The notes beneath the pieces are model-generated. The model was given only the letters and a program-made list of their open reading frames with translations. It did no database searches and was not told where the DNA came from. Below are positions 23,133-32,946 of a stretch of 64,000 bases of DNA, one piece after another. Made by a program: the position numbers and the translations under genes. Each line of letters begins with the position of its first letter. Positions within the stretch are counted from its first letter, which is position 1. Origin of the DNA: Pseudofabraea citricarpa (lineage: Eukaryota > Ascomycota > Leotiomycetes > Helotiales > Dermateaceae); the NCBI GenBank assembly GCA_029641185.1, contig JAPWGK010000002.1:1302001-1366000 (forward strand). The letters run 5' to 3'.

Positions 23133-24488
23133 TTAGCTTACTGGTAGTAGCCAACTTCCTTGGTCGGGACTGACTGGATAGTCCTTGGACTTATCTCTTC
23201 GTCTGTATGCTTCGGGTTCCAACTTAGCATGGCATGCTTCTTCATACTCCATATAATCTCTCTCCAACCCTGTCCAATCTTTCTTACAACAGCTTCTGGC
23301 TGTCTTCCTGAAGAGTGCTAACTTGATTCTGGGTGGCTTCCATGCAGTGTAGTCCTCAAAATTCTCAGAGTCGGGATCATCATCTGCCTCAAACTGCGGC
23401 GATGGATCCTCTTTCAGTTCTCGAAATTGTCTCCTCAGTCTGGATTTGACATCTGCTCCAGACTCGAACTCACCTCCCCATATTATTTTATCCCCTTCAA
23501 TGTTTTTAAAAGGTACCAGAGCGAGGCCACATTCTCTGTTGTATCCAAACCGGCGCTCATTCCTGTCTGATGTATACGGTTTGAAGCCCCATGCCCCGTC
23601 CTCGGCAAGACCACCGCCACACTCCCAAGGGTCTTCGTCATCTGAATTTTGTGATTCCAAATCTTCATCGGAAGTGTCAGAACCGTCGCTACTTTGCTGA
23701 TATTCATGTCGATTGCGTCTAGACAGGCCTGCTCGAGCTGCCGCCCGGTTCTCATCTGGACTTAGTGAATACCATACACGCTCTATATTAGGAGGCAGCT
23801 CCTCGTCGCTATCCTCTTCTGTTTCTTCTTCAGTAACGCTTCCATGCTCGACTTGCGGTCCAGCCCAGAGCCATTCTCTCACAAAATCAATGTCGTCAAA
23901 CAATTCGTTACCATCTCTCCACATAGCCTTTCCAACTACTGTGATTGTCTTCAGGGCCCTCAATTGTACAAGCATACCGGGAACACTGCACCTCTTGAAC
24001 GCCATGCGGTCGCCGCCGTGCATATACTTCATTTCATCAATGATGCCGTCCTCGATAGCGAGATATCTCAATTTCTCCAACCCACCTCCCTTCTCAACAT
24101 CCTTCAAGAAACCCGTGTTATGCAGATGCCCAACTCGCTCTCCTATATAGATGGTGTCGATAGCCCAGTTCACCCACGTCCCAAAACATCTAGCATATGT
24201 TCCATGCTTAAGGGCAATGAGTCGTGCTTCGCGGCATGTTTGTCTGATCGTGAGAGGGTGATTGCATCGTCTTTTGCATTTGCACTTTGTAGCTCGCCAT
24301 CTCCATGCATCGAATTGACCCGGCTCTTCACCGCCGCCCACGGGCCTGTTGTACACCTCGATGAGACGCGGTCCGGGTAGTGCGAGCTCCCAAACACATT
24401 GTCGAAGCTCCGGAGGGAGATTCCGGAAGTTGGGAAATCTTGCCGGGACGCTTGCACCGGTGTGCGGGTGAGAAATGGTGGACTGCAT
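23133..24488 (-). CDS. 2EXR-domain fungal protein
   Basis: Single exon, 451 aa from ATG 24488; an upstream ATG at 24539 would add 17 residues. Near the N-terminus FPNFRNLPPELRQCVWELAL, with R-IEVYNRP after it, matches the 2EXR domain found in many expanded filamentous-fungal protein families, a fold often compared with F-boxes. A Cys/Arg cluster (TKCKCKRRCNHP) precedes RQTCREAR, the usual second half of the domain (L..TCREAR). The middle is acidic and Ser-rich; the C-terminus is basic and charged. Function is not known for the family. Chosen as a gene for its length, domain and clean codon structure. Confidence 0.85.
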   Translation of the reverse strand: MQSTISHPHTGASVPARFPNFRNLPPELRQCVWELALPGPRLIEVYNRPVGGGEEPGQFDAWRWRATKCKCKRRCNHPLTIRQTCREARLIALKHGTYARCFGTWVNWAIDTIYIGERVGHLHNTGFLKDVEKGGGLEKLRYLAIEDGIIDEMKYMHGGDRMAFKRCSVPGMLVQLRALKTITVVGKAMWRDGNELFDDIDFVREWLWAGPQVEHGSVTEEETEEDSDEELPPNIERVWYSLSPDENRAAARAGLSRRNRHEYQQSSDGSDTSDEDLESQNSDDEDPWECGGGLAEDGAWGFKPYTSDRNERRFGYNRECGLALVPFKNIEGDKIIWGGEFESGADVKSRLRRQFRELKEDPSPQFEADDDPDSENFEDYTAWKPPRIKLALFRKTARSCCKKDWTGLERDYMEYEEACHAKLEPEAYRRRDKSKDYPVSPDQGSWLLPVS

Positions 24489-25204
24489 CGTTACATAGGG
24501 ACCTGTGATTGTGAATAATGAACCAAGATTTCGCATCATGGAAGTTTGTTGTCGCGACTCGTCTAGAGCTTCCCCACACTAGTGGTGCCGTAACGAGGTA
24601 CCGTACCTTTCATACTTCCGTACAACTTCACAGATGCACCTACAACTCATTTTTACATCTTTCAATAGACCAAAAATCGAGGTCGATGAGTGTCAAAGTG
24701 AAAGGTATGGTAGGCGATCGAGCTACGAAGTATATTGTTTGTGCTTATCTGTGGACTCGGGCGAAGACCCACACGGAGCCAGCCCCGAAGTACCCAAGTA
24801 CCCAAGTACCAATCTCATGGCTCCCCGGGACCGAGCATCGCACATCCGAGTATGACGACGGCCTTGTGCCCTGAAATCAGCTCACGATAGGAAGAGGACT
24901 GGGGTTTCATCTCAGGCGAGACCGGGGTAATAAGTTACGAATGGAGCAGCTCATATGCTGGAATTACGTGGATGTGGGTGGTGTGGCTCCATACGGATGA
25001 ACGTGCAGGCTCGCTTGCGAGAGTTCATGAAGGAAGGAGTGGGCTGGCTTTTTTCTTAAGATGGTGAAAATCCAGCACACCGATGTCACTTCTCATATTT
25101 TCTCCCGGTGTGACAGCCCTCTTGACAAGCATCGCCTTTAGAATTAGGAACCAGGAATTACGTTAAAACTCGGCTTGGAAACTCAATCCCGAAAGTCTTT
25201 CACA
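24489..25204. other. Divergent intergenic region
   Basis: Promoters of the 2EXR gene and the methyltransferase gene. Contains the short tandem GTACCCAA word near 24791-24808; no gene seen. Confidence 0.45.
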
Positions 25205-26877
25205 ATGGCCGAAGAAGAGGTTCCACCAACCACACCTGCGGCCCCGGCCCCCACAACTCCCCCGGCTGAACCGGTTCTTGTTGTAGACGAGGCCGACAAT
25301 GCTTCTGATTTCGACTCTGCTTACGGTGATGAACTGTATGCTCTATCTATGATACTTAAGTTATGCTATTTGCGTACCAGCTCGCTAAATTTATCACAAT
25401 AGTGCGAGCTTCACAACATCACTAAACTCAAGTATCCAAAACCACGTGTATGAGAATGGTCGTCGGTACCATGCCTATGAAGCTGGAAGTGAGTCAAACT
25501 GATATCTAGGCCTTTCATGAACTCATATGAACTTCTAGGATATTTTGGTCCTAATGATGAGGCTGAGAGTGATAGGCTAGACATGGCTTCTCACTTATCA
25601 ACCTTACTTCTCGGTGGCAAGCTCTTCCTGGCCCCGATAAAGAATCCTCAACGAGTATTGGATCTCGGAACAGGTATGATCCCTGGGATTTTTCAAGACA
25701 AGAATATGTCAATCTAACGCAACGCCAGGAACTGGAATCTGGGCGATTGAAATGGGTATGTCTACAGTCAGCCCCGCATAATATTTACAAGGGCCTGCAT
25801 ATTACATTCACAAATATAACGTCAAGAGCTTAACCTTGATGCTACAAAGCCACAGATTCACAAGCCACTGCGATAGACACTTTCCAAATTGCATTATATC
25901 AGGACTGGCTACATTTCCAACCGCAGTGCTAATTGTTTGAAATAGGAGATGAACATCCTTCTGCTGAGATTCTAGGGATTGATTTGAGCCCAACCCAACC
26001 AAGCATGTGAGTGAGCAGATCATCATGGAGGCACAAGTCAGCTTATGAGATCTCAGGGTCCCGCCCAATGTTCGATTCGAGGTCAGTATACTTGTCTTTC
26101 AAGTAGCACGCAAGTTCATATTTAGATAAGTCTGCTAACAATCTTCTCAATCAGATCGACGACATTGAAAAGCCATGGACTTTCCATAACAACTTCGACT
26201 TTATTCATTCCCGCTTCATGGCAGCGGCCATTGCCGACTGGCCAAATTATGTTGCACAGGCTTACCAGTGAGTTGCTCTTCCCCGTAATTATCACAGAGC
26301 CAGATGGCCACACTCCGGCTCTTCGAGTACTAATACTAATTTAAATTCGTATAGGCACACAAGACCCGGTGGATGGTGCGAATTCAAAGATTACGACTTT
26401 ACTACCACATCACCTGATGATTCTTTGCCAAAAGACAGCTACATCGTGCTGTGCCACGAGAATACCAAGAAATGCTGTGCGATTCTAGGTCGTGAATACT
26501 CACCAGGACCTAAGCTCAAGGAACGAGTTGAGGCTGCCGGGTATGAAAACGTCACGGAAGTCATTATCCCAGCGCCGGTTGGTCTGTGGCCAAAGGACAA
26601 GCAGATGAAGGAGATTGGAGCCTGGAATTACACTGTTTTGAATGAGGGGCTCGAGGCTATTTGTTTAAGGATGTGGACGGGCGTCCTTGGTATGACTGCC
26701 GAAGAGGTTGTCGTTATTCTCGCCAAGATGAGGGCTGAGATGAAGGATAAGAAAATCCACTTCCAGTACAGATAGTAAGTTTCTCCTTGTCTATGATATT
26801 TGTCTGTTTCAACAACTGATATTAGTGTCTATAGCCATGTTGTATACGGCCAGAAGCCTGGATCGGAGGAGGCATAA
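25205..26877 (+). CDS. LaeA-like SAM-dependent methyltransferase
   Basis: Class I methyltransferase of the fungal LaeA/TAM-like group, often near or controlling secondary metabolism; its own substrate is unknown. Nine exons (25205..25335, 25403..25488, 25539..25673, 25729..25755, 25946..26006, 26057..26081, 26155..26267, 26355..26774, 26835..26877) sum to 1041 nt, 346 aa. The splice across exons 3/4 builds motif I, VLDLGTGTGIWAIEMG (about 111-126). Exon 5 supplies ILGIDLSPTQP, exon 7 FDFIHSRFM, and the QHTRPGGWCEFKDYD step follows. The N-terminus is a Pro/Thr-rich disordered leader. Exons of 25 and 27 nt and a 190-nt fourth intron are unusual. A TTG-started extension upstream was not used. 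Confidence 0.9.
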
Positions 26878-28457
26878 GACTTTCTTTAAACGTTCGGAGT
26901 CCTCTTTTTCTTATATCACGGTTTCTCAATAGCAGTGCATATCCTTCCATGTTTTGGTCGAGCAAGAAGATGAGTTTCAGTAAAGGATAAATACCATGCA
27001 TTATATGTTTATTTCGTTATAAATTAAAGCAAATGTAAATACTAGTGAACTTCCCAAACCAAACAAGCCTTCCCCGATGATGAAATATGATTAGTGAATA
27101 GCAAGCTCCACAGGCCAGGGCTGACAACATAACAATGGCCGAACTGTCCTTAAATACCCGATGCAACTATATAACACATCAAGGGATGACTCAGTGGATA
27201 TGGCTTGTTACTATGCAGGCGGTGGTGAGTGTGAAGTGCATCGCCTAAATTTTCATTTTGCTTACATGTGCCAGCGAGGTGGGATTGTCAGCAATCTTGC
27301 ATCAAGTCTGTCATCAATCATCGATATTGGGAAACTAACCCCGAACCCAACTGTCATAAAAATTAATAGTGGGATGTCAGCAGGACTGTCAGTATTGTCT
27401 AGTAACCAAAGTACTCGTTGAGAATGACATATTATTCAGGGTAGACTGTCTGTACTTTTTCTCGAAGGTCTGTGTATTATCAATGGCGATGACATCAGGA
27501 TTGACCGCTCTCGAGACTGACTATATCGTACTTTGGTTTTCTAAGTTTAGTATCGCTTTGCTTCAATTATGTCGCAGTACTATCGAACTGCCAGCAAGGG
27601 TGACAGTTGCATTGTCAACTGAACTGTCCTTAAGAGCGACACTGGCGAAGAACAGAACAATCGGAAAGATCCCACGCACATGTAAATCACAGCCTGTGGG
27701 CTTATACGTTGAAGTCCTACTCAGTACAAGTTTCAGATTCCACTCTCGACCAGACTAAAAAAAGGGGCCGTCACCCTTCTTAAGCGAGCAAAGTAAGCAC
27801 AGCTAGTGAAAGTGCCAGCTAGATTGTACAAAACATCTAGATTTATCCCAGACTGGATGTAGCAGATAAAGGCTATTAGTTAAGCCGGATCCACTCAGAT
27901 ATATTTGAAAGGGGTTATAGTTATCTTCTACGTATTTCGAGTTAGGTTAAACATCTCACACATCTCAATGACTAATAAAGCGTAATCTCCTGATCTTCAA
28001 CTTGCAAAGAGCAGAAATCTTCAACGGGAAGTTCAGTCACTGCTCACATCACACGGTCTTCTACTCTTGTTTTAAATCCTCAAATGAAATAACTCGAGCA
28101 TGGCCAGATAGCCACGTGAGGCACAGAAGCCAGGGGAAGTTCATATCACGTGGCATTTGGATGGCGGGGTTAAATTTCAAACCCCTCGTTTGCATCCAAA
28201 CACGGCCAAACCAAGCCAAGCACATTTAGAGAGGCATTGGATTTTATCTGGAGGCTTATGCTCTAGACAAACACAAATCCCAAACTTCGCACCAACCAAA
28301 GAATCATCGGATAATTTGCCAGCAATTCTCCTCTCTGAACATATACCAAAAGCTCGGCCTACCAAGAGATACTTGAAGAATCTCACTCACAACTGAGCAC
28401 CCCTCTAAAAAAAGAGATGATCAGGGTTGGAACTAAGAACTGAGAGAAAATAAAAAC
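26878..28457. other. Long gene-free region
   Basis: About 1.6 kb with no coding structure. 27120-27760 carries many copies of short TGTCA-type words and a repeated GAACTGTCCTTAA at 27140 and 27628, possibly a decayed element. Two CACGTG words lie at 28113 and 28147, upstream of the phosphatase gene. Confidence 0.5.
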
Positions 28458-29546
28458 ATGACCAGCCCCCTAGCGCACGAACGGCAAATCGCCGAGCTGG
28501 CCGTGCAACGCGCCTCGATCCTGACCAAAAAGGTGCTGCGCGGGATAATCCACGCGGGAGACTCACTGAGCAAAAGCGACGCCTCGCCCGTGACGATTGC
28601 AGATTTCGGCGCGCAGGCGCTCCTGATCAGCGCGCTGCACGCGGCGTTCCCCGGGGACGGGTTCGTCGGGGAGGAAGATGCAGATGTGTTACGGCAAGAT
28701 TCAGGGCTGCGGGAGCGCATCTGGGATTTGGTCCGGAGCACGCATCTCGAAGACGAGGAGAGCGAGGCCGTGTTAGCGAGCCCGAAATCTGTGGAAGAGA
28801 TGCTGGATGTGATTGATCTCGGCGGAAGGGGAGTGGGAGGCAGGCAGGGCAGAGTATGGATGCTTGATCCCGTCGATGGCACAGCGACGTTCCTTAAGGG
28901 CGAGCAATACGCCGTGTCGCTCGCGCTGGTCGAGGACGGGAAGGAAATCCTCGGGATCCTGGGGTGTCCGAATCTGAGTCTAAGAACAGGACGGGTTCAC
29001 GAACAGGTCACTGACGACGAAGGGTACGGGATCATGATATCAGCCGTCAAAGACGCTGGAGCCATCTCACGACCTATGGGAACAGGCTCGCTCTTACCGT
29101 CCCAACCGATCCCACACTCTACAACCGGCCCAGCCTCGCTCAAGGATCTGCATTTCGTCGACTACAGCCTCAGCGACCGGTGGCGCCGCGATCTCGTGCG
29201 CGAGATAGCAGCTCACGTCGGGGCTGCGTATCCAGCTACTGATATCTGGTCGTCGCATATGCGGTACGCGGCGCTGATTCTAGGCGGCGCTGATGTGCAA
29301 GTGCGGATCCCGCCTTCGAGGGCGAAGAATTCATGCGTGTGGGATCATGCTGGTGCACAGCTGATTTACCGCGAGGTTGGAGGGAAGATTACCGATTTGC
29401 AGGGTGGAGAGATGGATTTTGGTGCTGGGAGGAAGCTGGATAATTGGGGGGTTGTGGCTGCGAGGGAGGACGTGCATGCTAGGGTTTTAGAGGTGGTGAA
29501 GGAAGTCTTGAGGAAGGATTTGGAAACTGAGCAGAAAAATAAGTAG
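28458..29546 (+). CDS. MET22: 3'(2'),5'-bisphosphate nucleotidase (Hal2/Met22 family)
   Basis: Hydrolyses 3'-phosphoadenosine 5'-phosphate (PAP) and PAPS in sulfate assimilation; the family is Mg-dependent and Li/Na-sensitive. Single exon, 362 aa, the normal family length. Metal-site motifs: GEED (71-74), DPVDGTATF (137-145) and VWDHAGA (about 294-300), all characteristic of the inositol monophosphatase superfamily. SPVTIADFGAQALL near residue 43 is typical of the Hal2 branch. The coding sequence is noticeably GC-rich with G/C third positions, unlike the AT-rich flanks. The start ATG follows an A-rich leader. Confidence 0.93.
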   Translation: MTSPLAHERQIAELAVQRASILTKKVLRGIIHAGDSLSKSDASPVTIADFGAQALLISALHAAFPGDGFVGEEDADVLRQDSGLRERIWDLVRSTHLEDEESEAVLASPKSVEEMLDVIDLGGRGVGGRQGRVWMLDPVDGTATFLKGEQYAVSLALVEDGKEILGILGCPNLSLRTGRVHEQVTDDEGYGIMISAVKDAGAISRPMGTGSLLPSQPIPHSTTGPASLKDLHFVDYSLSDRWRRDLVREIAAHVGAAYPATDIWSSHMRYAALILGGADVQVRIPPSRAKNSCVWDHAGAQLIYREVGGKITDLQGGEMDFGAGRKLDNWGVVAAREDVHARVLEVVKEVLRKDLETEQKNK

Positions 29547-30042
29547 TCAGCTGCAAGGAATTCTATATCTAGTTCGAGAAAACAGTACCTACCTACTAGG
29601 TAGGCAGTGGGAGAATGGTAGATATCTACCTCTGCGTGATAGCCATCAAACATGGCATCGTCCAGTATAGTATATACTAGCACAAAAATAGTTTAAAATT
29701 ATCAGAGAGAAAAGTAAAGACGACTAATATCATGTACCTACCTATAGCTTAAGAATAGCCATCGACTGAAACTAATAGCAACTGCAATCAAGTCAGTAAG
29801 TATATATATTAAGCGACGGCGAATCATTTGTGCCGTTCCTACTTTGTACTCAAAAGGCAGATAATAAACTCTCTTAGCCAAACTCAGCAGTATCTAGTTG
29901 ATGTGGTTTCATTCATATATGCAACTATCCAATGCAATGCAAAAACATGAAATCATAACATGACATGGCTACATACCATATTTACAGAACAAACTCGGAT
30001 ATAAAACATTCCTTACGCCAGTATTTCAGACACGCACGTAAA
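29547..30042. other. Convergent intergenic region
   Basis: 3' regions of the phosphatase (+) and the Zn2Cys6 gene (-); AT-rich, nothing else seen. Confidence 0.5.
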
Positions 30043-31837
30043 TCACAAACCCTCCTGCTCGATTCCGATACTAGGAATGTCCATCCCCATTCCGATACCG
30101 AGTTTATACCATTCCAACAGCCTGCCACAACCCGTCTCCCAGGTCTTGACGTTCAACTCCTGTTGAAGTTGTGTCCGTCTGGCCTGGACTGTCTCGTTGA
30201 TGCCTTCCAGCACCGATGCTACTAGATCCTCATCATGAAGTACGTTAGGTTTCCCTTGCAGCATACTCAGAGTACGATCCAGTACGTAGGCAGAGAAGAT
30301 CAAATTCTTGTCGCTTTCACTCGAGCAATGCCGATGTAAGTCTACATCGATGCACGAGGCTCCAATATGTGCATTCAGCATATATGGACTGATAGAGCGA
30401 CTTTCTGTTGGGCCGAAAGAGACTTCTAGATAGATAGCAAGCAGGATATGGGCGCCGATAGATCTTAGAGACGACGAAGATGACCAGTCGTTGAGGGGCA
30501 GACTCTGTCGCGCTTGAGCGTAATACTTTGTCGAAGTGGTGACGGAGCAGGTTCCAAGCTCTGACTGGATACGGGAACCAATTGCTAGTATGAGTAGAAC
30601 TGATGCCCTCTCTAAATTTGGCGGCGAGGGGCGATTACCCAAGTTATGAAGTGAACATGACTTTGCGATGGCCATGAAATCCGGCACTGACATGACTGGG
30701 AAGTAGATTCCCAGTGATTCGAAGAAAGTTCGCGCGTAGAGCATTTGTTGGGTGTCAAGTATTGTCTGAAAGAGGGGATCGGCCCCAGCTGAGTTGCTAA
30801 CTGCACTCTGAGGCGCTGAAATTGGTTCTGGGGATCGATATCTAAATGACGAATCACTATTATCTGGCTTTAAAGAATCAAATCCATCGTATGATCGATC
30901 TGACAGGGCAAATGAAGATCTTCTTGAATGTCCACGAGAATGGACACCGGAGAAGCTGTCATCGAAACCATAACCCTGACTCAGTGCTGTGAGAGACGGT
31001 GAAGGTGGGCCACTCCACGATCCCACACTTAAGTCTGGAGGTACCAATGAGTAATCATTTGTGCCTGGCTCCGCGTATGAGAAATTGCTTTGTGTATCCC
31101 AAGAAGTAATTTCAATAGTTGGGATATCTGGCGAGAGCAGGTTGTTGTCGATGTTGATATTTGGAAATGGGGCAAAATTGGTATGAGGCAATTCTCTCGA
31201 AGCAACTGCATTATCCATACTCAAAGGAAATGAGTGAGCTCTTCTGCGAGGGTTTGGGGATTGTATGAACGAGTTGGGATCAGGATTTCCATTGAATATT
31301 TGACTGGACCATTGAGGTATATCCAGAGGAGTAGAATATCCTGACGATGATGGGCTCTGGTACAGATTACCCGGTGCAGGACTTATCATAGAATCCGAGT
31401 TGAAATTGAATGCAGAATCTGGCTCGTACGGAAACGAGGGAGCTGGCGAAGCTGGAATCTGCAGCCGTAATTTAGATGGACCTTCATCTGGTGTAGAATT
31501 GAAATCAACCCCGACGCCATTTTGTGATCCTTGGTTAGCCAGGCTCGCAGCGAGAAGACCCTCAAGTCTCTTGACTCTTTCTTCCAGAACACTATTTGCA
31601 ATATTAGAAATAGTTAGGTAATCAAAGCCAAGAATACATTACTCACCTCTGTTGTCTCTCGGGTCGTTCCTTTCCATCGCCCATATGGCATTGAACACCC
31701 AAACGAGTGCAATTGGCACATGGAAAGTACTCATCGCACTTACTCTTTCTCCTCCTGCATCTCTCACAGGCTCTCAAGGTAGAAGACCTGGGTGCCTTTT
31801 TTATTGGGGTTGCTTGACGGTTGGTTGGGGACGACAT
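30043..31837 (-). CDS. Zn2Cys6 transcription factor
   Basis: Nuclear DNA-binding regulator. Exons 31647..31837 and 30043..31591 give 1740 nt, 579 aa. The binuclear zinc cluster is complete: Cys24, 27, 34, 40, 43 and 50 (CX2CX6CX5CX2CX6C), preceded by a basic RSSTLRA stretch. After the intron, LEERVKRLEGLLA is the usual short coiled-coil dimerisation element. The middle is Ser/Pro/Asn-rich and disordered. From about residue 330 a helical region resembles the fungal-specific regulatory domain (MLYARTFFESLGIYFPVMS, YYAQARQSLPL, LVASVLEGINETVQARR). Target genes cannot be inferred. An upstream in-frame ATG at 31864 would add nine residues. Confidence 0.9.
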
Positions 31838-32209
31838 GGTGTAACTCTCGGGAGTTGCCAGCAACTTTGAACGACGCCCTTCATCTCAACCAGATCTTTA
31901 CCAGTCTGTTTTTCTCTGGTGTTACGGAGCCACACGAATGGAGGGTGCTGTCATTTCTCAGGCGCAAGAGACATTTACTAATAGATATAACAACAATGCG
32001 GGCAGGACGTCAAGGGCGCGGGGATGCTAGGCGCATGCGGGGTTGCAGCACACCGGGGAAATAAGGGATATCTGCTGGTTCATGTGGTCTAATTGTTGGT
32101 GTTGAGCTTCTTGAGGCGGCCTTGCTTGCTTTGCTTTCTTGCTTTTGAGTCTGGGTGTTGCGTGATGTTGGAGCTTGAGAGTGGAAAGTGGGGGAGACTT
32201 TGGCCACAT

Positions 32210-32253
<44 letters not shown>

Positions 32254-32946
32254 CTGAAGGCGGTCAGCCACAGTCAGCTCCAAGCCGCTTAAACAGGCCA
32301 AGTCTCAACCTTTTCCGGCGTCCAGGCGCGGGCAGAAATCAAGCGATGCAAGCGATACTCAAAGAGCATCAAGCTTCAACTTCCAACTGTCTTGAAGCTC
32401 TTAAAACCGAGGCGCAGTTGTCGTATCGGTGTTTCCAAAGACCCCGGCGAGTCATGACGACAATGCTAGTTTTTTCTCCATGAGCATGGGGGAGCGCCAT
32501 CCGAATTCCATGGCCTCCAATCTCGACCAGGAACGGCCAGCCGCCTAGAAATACCGAGCATACCAAGGTGCACTGCCTCCATTACTGCCGGGTTATATCG
32601 GTACTCTTGAACTCTTCACGATGCAGAATCCCACGCCGTGACAAAACATAATACTGTGCTTATTCCGTGGACTAATTCATGCCGTTAGTCGACTGAGGAT
32701 AAACACATCCAGCACGTGGGTGGGCACATCTTAGAATAACTTAGGATCAAGAAGATGAGATTTCGGGCTTCACAGTCGCTGTTAGGTTTTAAGAGAAGGA
32801 TTTTTGAAGTCTAATAAATTTAATTTCGTATTCGCTATGAGAAATCCAACCAGAAACGCCGCAGCCAATGATTTTCCACATTCTAGAAGTACTGTAGGTC
32901 GCCTGTTTAACGCCACGGAAAATCCCCAAGGTCATCAATGAAGTCA
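31838..32946. other. Intergenic region with GA microsatellite
   Basis: Promoter of the Zn2Cys6 gene and 3' region of the Ca2+-ATPase gene. No gene seen beyond a pure AG run. Confidence 0.5.
32216..32250. repeat. (AG)n microsatellite
   Basis: Uninterrupted AG run of about 35 bases, likely polymorphic in length. Confidence 0.95.
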
